Source: Gnetum montanum (lineage: Eukaryota; Streptophyta; Gnetopsida; Gnetales; Gnetaceae). Taken from it: a stretch of 64,000 nt of DNA. This document shows, in pieces, positions 57,677 to 64,000 of this stretch (its first letter is position 1; every line of letters starts with the position of its first letter). Made by a program: the position numbers and the translations under genes. Under the pieces are notes generated by a model. That model was given only the letters and a program-made list of their open reading frames with translations, did not search any database and was not told the DNA's origin. The DNA lies in assembly GCA_015680685.1 (NCBI GenBank), contig MNCI01025456.1, positions 385,980 through 449,979 on the forward strand. The letters are read 5' to 3'.

Positions 57677-58040
57677 AGGGTGCCAGAGATGGCCTTTATG
57701 GATGGAACCATTAGTGTTTGTGAAGCATCAGAGATGGCCTTTATGGGTGATGTTGTTTGTGCCCATGAAGTATCAGAGATGGTAGTGATCTATGGCATTG
57801 TCAATTCCCATAGAGTGCCAAAGGTGCTAATGATCTATAGCATCATTGGTATCCACGAAGCACTGAAGGTGGTAGTGATCTGCAATACTATTGATGCCCA
57901 TGAAGCTCTGGAGGTGACAATGATTTGTAACACTATCAAGGTACATGGAGCATCAGAGATGATGGTAATTTTTTGCATCGTCAGTGCCCATGGAGTGTTG
58001 GAGGTGGCCTTTATAGGTAGTGTCATTGGTGTTCACAGAT
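57677..58040. repeat. 45-bp tandem repeat encoding a 15-residue repeat
   Basis: Eight units of 45 bp, each with 'tgaagcatcagagatggcc'-like text. On the plus strand a 123-codon frame (57680-58051) reads E-[VM]-x-x-[IM]-x-x-x-[IV]-x-x-H-[EG]-[AV]-x eight times; the minus strand is also open over 63 codons. The plus frame is antisense to G. No known protein is recognised. Confidence 0.65.
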
Positions 58041-58369
58041 ATCGTGGTTGAAGATTACGATAGATTTTCCAACGGTGGCAAAGATGATAGTAACAACTAC
58101 AACATAGTCAAGAGCAGTAGTAACGGTAGCATAGGTGGTACTAAAAATAGCAAGTAAAGAGAAATGTGATAAGGGTTTTGATGATCATAAGTAGCATACA
58201 TAGGTGTGGTGGATAGACATTGATTGAAGTGAGCAGAGAAGCAAGGGAATAGCACATGACACACGACAATGGATGGAGGTAGAGAGGCAACATTGAGTGA
58301 GAAGTAGGTTGGTGTGATGACTACTTGATGGAACAATGAAGGGGAAGGATCCTTCCAAATAGGGGCTAT

Positions 58370-58490
58370 GCTACTTGCATAGGCCTATGCAGTCCTTATA
58401 GGGCCAATGTGGTTTTTGTGGGCCTACAAGGCTAGTGTGGCTCCTGCAAGGCTAGCGTGGCCCCTACAAGATAACACAACCTACAACAAA
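58370..58490. repeat. Short GC-rich tandem repeat
   Basis: Units of about 24-27 bp around 'caaggctagtgtggctcctg' occur three to five times, related in composition to the 57400-57640 block. Confidence 0.5.
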
Positions 58491-59260
58491 TTTTTTTTAA
58501 AAGGATTTTAAATCAAGGGGGGCCTTGGGTTTAAATCCAAAACCTCCTGATCTTCCTATTTTTAAAATAGTAATTTAATAATTAAATGTTATTTTAGTGT
58601 ATATATAAATTTTTAAGTCTAATTAGGACTAAATTTATATTGTTGTAATTATCTCGACAAGTATTATGCATTGGACATAGTTTTAGGGTTGAAAAATGAA
58701 GTTGGATTTTTCAAGATTTTGAAAGGTCCAACTAGCTTATTCTACCAAAACAACATTGCTAAGTTGATGTATGGATGACATAATGACTTATAAAAGACTC
58801 TAAGTTACTCTTAAATGATATTCCAAGTTACACAAGTTAAGTAGTTAGGATAATGAATATCAACAAAAACAAGATCAATTTAGGTCATGGTTACTAACTT
58901 ATTGGGAGAAACTTAATAATGACCATATTTATATTATTTATATGGCTAAGAGTTACCTAGACTGGTGTATCCTTGTCTTACCAACATCTCTTGCAATTGA
59001 TGAATCTTGATGAGTGTAATCAGATCTTCATCAATCAATGATATCCATGAAAGAATTTTGTTGGTGGGTTCTATGTCTTTTGTAGATGCCTAATCCATTG
59101 TTCATGAAATCAATGGAAAGGTATCTTCTAGATTACATCTCAGACATATGGTACATCTGGTAATGATCAATGATTTTCCCCATGTAGTGGCTTCATGGTT
59201 TATCATCAAATTCATGTTGTAGTCAGCCCATGGTTTTAAATGGCCCTTGGCTCATGGTTT

Positions 59261-59272
59261 ACTCTAATACCA
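59261..59272 (-). promoter_or_regulatory. Primer-binding site of G
   Basis: The minus strand reads TGGTATTAGAGT, two bases inside the LTR. It matches the common TGGTATCAGAGC (initiator tRNA-Met type) at 10 of 12 positions. It fixes this LTR as the 5' one. Confidence 0.75.
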
Positions 59273-59274
59273 AT

Positions 59275-59817
59275 TGTGACATCCTGTTCCTAGATGTCAT
59301 GGAAAACATTAAATATATGTTATATTAGACATTATGTATAAGAAGACAATATATCAAACATCAAATATATGTAACATTTGACATTATGCATAAAGGAAAT
59401 AATAGGGAAATGTAGAAAGAGAAAGAAAAGAATAATTTATTGATATGGAATGGTGTATCAGGGTCTTGCTCTGAGAGTGTTCCTTAGGGTTTTCTTCCTT
59501 TGGCATCTATCCCTTAGAGGCAATCCAGCACTGTCATCATGGTTAGGCCTATAATCAGCTAGAAGGAATGGCCAATTTACTTCCTATCCCACTTCACTTG
59601 GCTCCCTTGACTTATATGTACTAGCTCCACCACTCCATGTTGGCATGACCTCTAAGTCTAGGTATAAATTCCTTAGGTCAAACCCCCAACGGTTACCTTG
59701 AAATACATGTCCATTATTACAATATGTCATTTTGGGTCTCAATTATAACACACCCTTCTTATGAAGATGCACCATCTTCATTATGCAACAACACCATTTG
59801 AGAATGGGAACATTAGA
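59275..59817 (-). repeat. 5' LTR of G
   Basis: 543 bp, partner of 26792-27365; target duplication GATTA follows at 59818-59822. Confidence 0.9.
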
Positions 59818-59822
59818 GATTA

Positions 59823-61200
59823 GCCACTAATATGACTACAAATTACATGTTGATGGGGAGATTAAGTGGAGGTTAGTTGATCCATGTGATTCCAAAGGTT
59901 CTTTATAAGATACCTAGCTTTAAATTGATTCCAACATATGTGAGAGTGTACACTTATGTTGTTGTCTACTTTTAAGTGGTTCCTAGTTGGAGATGGATGT
60001 CATGTGATAAAAGGAACCACTTTGACTTATCTTCTTCTTCTTCCTTTATGGTTTTTTTAAATTTTTTTTCCTCTTAACTTTTTAAATTTTTATTCTCTTC
60101 TACAGATTTCATTTCTCCATTTTTTGATTTTTATGAAACCTTACATGATTCTTCTTTCTTGATATAGTTTTTATCAATATAAATACATCACAAGAATTAG
60201 GATAACATCAAATGCACATCATCCTAATTTATGATATAAAATACAATTTTATGCCTAATAACTAAGCATAAGATAATAAATAACAAACCTAAGACCATTG
60301 ATTCAAAACACTTGAGTGTTATAAGAGATACTTGCAAATGGATTAATAAACATCAACCTGATAGATAGAAATACTTTTGAAATAAGATATGTTGATTGCA
60401 TGCTTGATATTTGAAAATCCTTACTCTCAATCAATCAATTAACTAATGATGATTATAAATTGGTATTTAATAAAAAATTTTGCATCATTGATAATCAAAA
60501 AAAGAACAAAGAAAAATTTGAAAAGCTTGGAAATAAAATCTATTGCATAAAATTAGTACCAACATTATCAATGTAATCAACTCAAAATAAACCAAACAAT
60601 TCTAAATAATAAAACATATCTTTAAAGAATAAGATGATAATAGAATAGATAGCATATTTAGACATATTCCTTCAAAGTTTATTCAAAGAAGAATAATTAG
60701 CCATTACAACTACAAAATTATAGATTTCTACAAAGAAAAGTCATGAAGAAAAGAAGTTCATTCAAACACCTCCATCATGTTCTTCAGATCATTAAATATT
60801 TGAAGGAACTCATCATGCATCAACAAAATGCTAAGAAAAGAAAAAAGAAAGAGGAAATTATGACATAAGTTGTAGGGACAAAGAACAACAATCAAGTTGC
60901 CAACCAAAGAGAAACATCATCAATAACATTAAGTTTAAAAGACCATTTAAGATTAGCTAAGCTCTAAGATAAGTAAAAATGACTCCAAAGTACATACTAA
61001 GGAATGAATGGTTGATTCTAGCAGGCACTAGAATTTATTATCATTCACTCAAATCACTTGTCTATATTCTAGTCTATAAATTATAAGAATGAATGAATTT
61101 AGTAAACTAAAATTAAAGCTCATTGAAGGCCATATTTACAAATAAAAATATAGAAAAATCAAATAGCAACATGAAGATAAACACAAAATCAAAAGATAAA
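59823..61200. other. AT-rich DNA without recognised gene
   Basis: No motif was found. It might include the decayed upstream (endonuclease) part of the LINE that follows, but I cannot see it. Confidence 0.45.
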
Positions 61201-62462
61201 GAGAAAAAATTAAGATTATTTGTAATATAGGGACAAAATCCATGTAATTTATATTTTAATTGTTATGTCATATAGGAAAAAATAAGAAAATCCATTGCTT
61301 TTCTACTTTATTAAAATATTGATAGACAAATGTAGTAGTAATCAAAGCTAAACTTAAGGCCTTATATAACTTTAATGAGAAATTAGAAACAAAGGGAAAA
61401 AATCTATTTATAAATGAGAAAAAATAAAAAAACAAGAAATGTAAGGACATTGATCATGTCAAATTCATCAAGAAGGTAGATGAAAGAATCTTATTAAAAT
61501 ATAATGAAATTTTTGATAGGTACAAAATTATTTTCAAGAATTATTAAATGAAGAATATCCAAGAGAAGACATCTAAGAAGAATAACCAAATTTTGGTTTG
61601 GTTAATGAATTTTCCTTTTCTAAGCTAAATGCAACCTTATCAAAGATGAAAAATGGAGAAGTTGCTAGAGTAGATAATATTCCTATGGAAGCTTGGAAAG
61701 CACTAGAAGATATAGGAATTTCATGAGTAACACAATTATTAAATAATTTTTTTAAGGATGAAGAGCTACCCAACAATTGGAGAAAAAGCATTATTGTTCT
61801 TATTTACAAAAAAAATGTGCAAAATTGTACAAATTATAGAGGGATCAAGCTAATGGATCCTATTATGATGCTTTGGAAGAGAGTTCTAGAGTAGTGTCTC
61901 AAACTTGAATCAACTATATCAAAAATTAGTTTGGATTAATGTCAAGAAGATCTACTATAGAAGTTATTTTTTTGATTTAACAATTGATCAAGGAATTCAA
62001 AAAACATAGAGAAAAGCTACATATGATCTACATGTACTTGGAAAAAGCATATGACAAAGTGCTTAGAAATATTACTTGGAGGACCTTGCAAAGGAAGAAT
62101 ATTCCTAATAAATATATTAAAGTAATTCAAGACGTATATGAAGGAGCCATCATTAAAATTAGAATAGTTTATAAAACAACATCTAATTTTCCAATCATAG
62201 TATAGCTACATCAATGATATATATTTAACTCATTGTTATTTTTTATTATTATGGATGAATTAATAAAGAAAATACAAGATGAAATTCCTTTGTGTATATT
62301 ATTTGCAGATGATATTGTGTTGGTGGATATATAATGCTTCTAAATAAAGATGTATAGACATGCTCTAAATTAAAAGGCTTATAAATTAGTAGAAGTAAGA
62401 AAGAATATATGAATTTCAATTTTAATAATAGCATAAATAGTGATGAAATAGAAGTAATAACT
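61200..62462 (+). pseudogene. RTE-type LINE reverse transcriptase relic
   Basis: Non-LTR retrotransposon RT, which primes cDNA synthesis at a nicked target. Visible in order: 'YNFNEKLETKGKNLF' (61370-61410); 'KMKNGEVARVDNIPMEAWK' (61645-61702); 'LPNNWRKSIIVLIYKK' (61768-61815); 'NYRGIKLMDPIMMLWKRV' (61834-61890); YLEKAYDKV (62025-62060) with the first catalytic Asp replaced in this copy by Tyr-Leu-Glu context; 'FPIIV' (62190-62205); and 'LFADDIVLVD' (62297-62327), the intact FADD active site. This order and wording fit the plant RTE clade. Several stops and frameshifts break it. It ends where element H inserts. Confidence 0.85.
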
Positions 62463-63381
62463 TGATGAATGGTTAGGTACCCCTACACTCAACCATATGA
62501 ATACGAGCATTCACGCACGATCCAGTCGAACTCCGCAGATGGGCTAGTTGTGGTATCTAGATAGTTACACATTGATCGTAGTTCACTGTCTTCCCACCTG
62601 GACTAGTATTTGCTTTGTCACGTATGGTTTAGTCCAAAGTGAGGTGTATGATGTAGGCCTAAACTAGTGCTACTCCTCGAGGCAATGGAAAATAATTTTG
62701 TTTTAAGCTAATAGGCAATGTGAAGCAAAATCTAAGTAGCCTAAGACCAATGAGCATCCATCCCTTAATCATCCATGTGCATCTTGGACCTCGTGTACTA
62801 CTTCTGGGATTACCAAGTGTATATTACTTGAGCACTCCTAAATACGCTACTGGGTTACCAAGTAGTTACACTTAAATATTCATGATTAAGTTGTACTCAT
62901 TCTGTAATTAACAATAGGAATAGTAAATGATGCTAAAGAAATATTGATTAAGAAAACAATAAATAACAATAATGATTAAAAAATTAAAACTAAGTGAATG
63001 CTACAATGATGGAGTAATATCGATCTTTATTGTCGGTCATGTGCGTGTCCAAGTACATCACACTTGAATAAAGGTTCCATACAATTACAATCATCACACT
63101 ATGGGCATGCACTGGGGAAAGGATTAAGATGAACTAAAAATGAACAAAAAGACTCTACTCTAACACTTACTTACCTCGACTCCCCTTCCTATGCATCAAA
63201 AGGTGTATTTATAGGCTTACACAAGACTCGTGATATCGTGTATTCGATATTGTTATCCAGGTCGTGATATCGCATACCCAATAACGCGGATCCAATATTG
63301 AGGGTCTAATGTCAAGGGTCCGATATCAAGGGTTTGATGTCAAGGGTCCAATGTCAACACCTAGCAAACCATGATTCATCA
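62463..63381 (-). repeat. 3' LTR of H
   Basis: 919 bp with 8-bp perfect inverted ends TGATGAAT and ATTCATCA. Plus-strand TATTTATA (TATA box on the minus strand) at 63206-63213. U3 array of GATATC/GATATT/GATGTC units 63229-63365. Blocks 'ctgggttaccaagtagt' and 'aagttgtactcat' tie it to the D LTRs. Confidence 0.85.
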
Positions 63382-63539
63382 TACCCTCACAACTGAATAA
63401 CAACTCTTCCTTGAGCTAAAGAAAGTAAGGAACAAGTTCATTCAATTACAAATAGGGGATAGGTATGAGATTATTGAATGACCATGGACTATTTCATGTC
63501 ACAATGTGGGACTAAACAAAATTTGGACACAGATACAAA

Positions 63540-64000
63540 AGACAAAACTTGTGGAACTCATGGGGTTTCTGGTGGTGGTGACTCCTCCATGGATGCCTTT
63601 CCTTTGTCCTACGCTCCAGGTTTCTAAGATTGATACAGTTAAAGAAGTGCTTGATGTTTCTCCTCTTCTATCCAAGGATTATGAGCTATCCATGCTGATG
63701 TTCCAATGTTTGATGAAGTCGACACTTCCCATGGACATGGCAACTATAAGAACACTTGATTGGCCTTGATATGCCATGTCACAAATAGCCGTCGTTCCTC
63801 TTCGTAGGCTTGGGCCTTGACCTCTCCACCTTTTGCTTGGCCAAATTGTGCAGTGACAGGAGTTTCCTGATGGATGCTAAATGATTATACCTCTTGCTTT
63901 GCATGTTCTACATGAGGTCCTTAGCCTCTACCTCCCCCTAGGTGTTCAGTTGCACCTTAAGAAGGTCCTCCTTGTTGTCCTCTTTTAGGGGCTATCTATA
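63540..64000 (-). pseudogene. Extra 3' frame (ORF3-like) of element H
   Basis: On the minus strand, LPCPWEVSTSS followed by SAW and a short EEEK run (63665-63770) aligns without gaps to MPCAWDVPT...MAW...KEEK of element A at 520-605. Upstream (63790-63990), in a shifted frame, is a K/E/L-rich stretch like the coiled part of A. Stops and one frameshift are present. Position relative to the purine tract is the same as in A. Function unknown. Confidence 0.5.

Larger units (their letters stand above)
56387..59274 (-). other. 5' internal region of G: tandem repeats, no gag or pol recognised
   Basis: This is the part of G next to its 5' LTR. I looked for gag, PR, RT or IN motifs on the minus strand and saw none. 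It holds three tandem-repeat blocks (57400-57640, 57677-58040, 58370-58490). 56387-57390 and 58500-59260 are AT-rich without structure that I can name. Confidence 0.5.
26792..59817 (-). mobile_element. Element G: non-autonomous LTR retrotransposon carrying a CCR4-like gene fragment
   Basis: Two direct repeats, 26792-27365 and 59275-59817, read on the plus strand TGT...ACA/AGA, are flanked by a perfect 5-bp target duplication GATTA (26787-26791 and 59818-59822). Beside the right repeat is a minus-strand primer site (TGGTATTAGAGT, 59261-59272). Beside the left repeat is a minus-strand purine tract (aaggaggat, 27370-27380). G therefore runs on the minus strand. Its own internal DNA is 27366-28945 plus 56387-59274, about 4.5 kb; the rest is element F with D3 and E inside. 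No gag or pol is recognisable. The primer site resembles the initiator tRNA-Met type used by copia and many chromoviruses. Superfamily is not decided by the sequence. Confidence 0.85.
62463..64000 (-). mobile_element. Element H: 3' end of an Athila-like LTR retrotransposon (runs off the window)
   Basis: A minus-strand element: 3' LTR 62463-63381, then the purine-rich tract (63382-63390, minus strand gtgaggg-ta), the conserved 3' end module, and a relic of an extra frame. The LTR is inserted in the LINE relic. The 5' part lies to the right of 64000. Confidence 0.82.

Overview
The window is a retrotransposon graveyard from a plant nuclear genome. It is AT-rich, has no intact host gene, and is built almost entirely from nested LTR retrotransposons in both orientations. 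The plant assignment rests on the element types. Most are Ty3/gypsy elements of the Athila/Tat type: primer-binding sites resemble the 3' end of tRNA-Asp, gag carries a C-X2-C-X3-H-X4-C knuckle, and RT has a DGYxGYNQI block. There are also a chromovirus with a chromodomain-like pol tail, Ty1/copia remnants and a plant RTE-type LINE. A large-genome seed plant is likely, but I cannot name the species.

Layout, with my own labels. Element A (1-1852, +) is the 3' end of an Athila-like element with an unusual extra frame before its polypurine tract. 1860-2785 is a doubtful old coding relic and 2811-4880 is AT-rich relic DNA. Element B (4890-15612, +) is a chromovirus pol end plus 3' LTR. It is split by a solo LTR of its own family (5875-6797 and 14253-14255), which is itself split by element D1 (6798-14247, -). 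15851-16620 is a copia gag/protease relic. D2 (17515-24445, +) follows. Then comes a three-layer nest: G (26792-59817, -, perfect GATTA target duplication) is interrupted by F (28946-56386, +). F carries D3 (29199-36664, -) in its 5' LTR and E (41692-51518, +, perfect ATAGA target duplication) at its RT/RNase H boundary. At the right, a LINE relic (61200-62462, +) is cut by H (62463-64000, -), which runs off the end.

Two results stand out. First, D1, D2 and D3 encode only gag and protease. All three lack RT, RNase H and integrase through the same internal junction, while E and F keep those domains. This points to one deletion-derived, trans-mobilised gag-PR lineage living beside its pol-bearing relatives. 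Second, element G carries, in sense orientation and with no recognisable gag or pol, a degenerate fragment of a host CCR4-like endonuclease/exonuclease/phosphatase-family nuclease. It looks like a retrotransposon-captured host transcript. Other points are a conserved extra 3' frame shared by A and H, palindromic GATATC arrays in the U3 of the LTRs, and a 45-bp (15-residue) tandem repeat in G.

All coding regions are broken by stops and frameshifts, so they are annotated as pseudogenes. Boundaries of LTRs were read from TG...CA ends, primer sites, polypurine tracts and target duplications. Domain limits are approximate.
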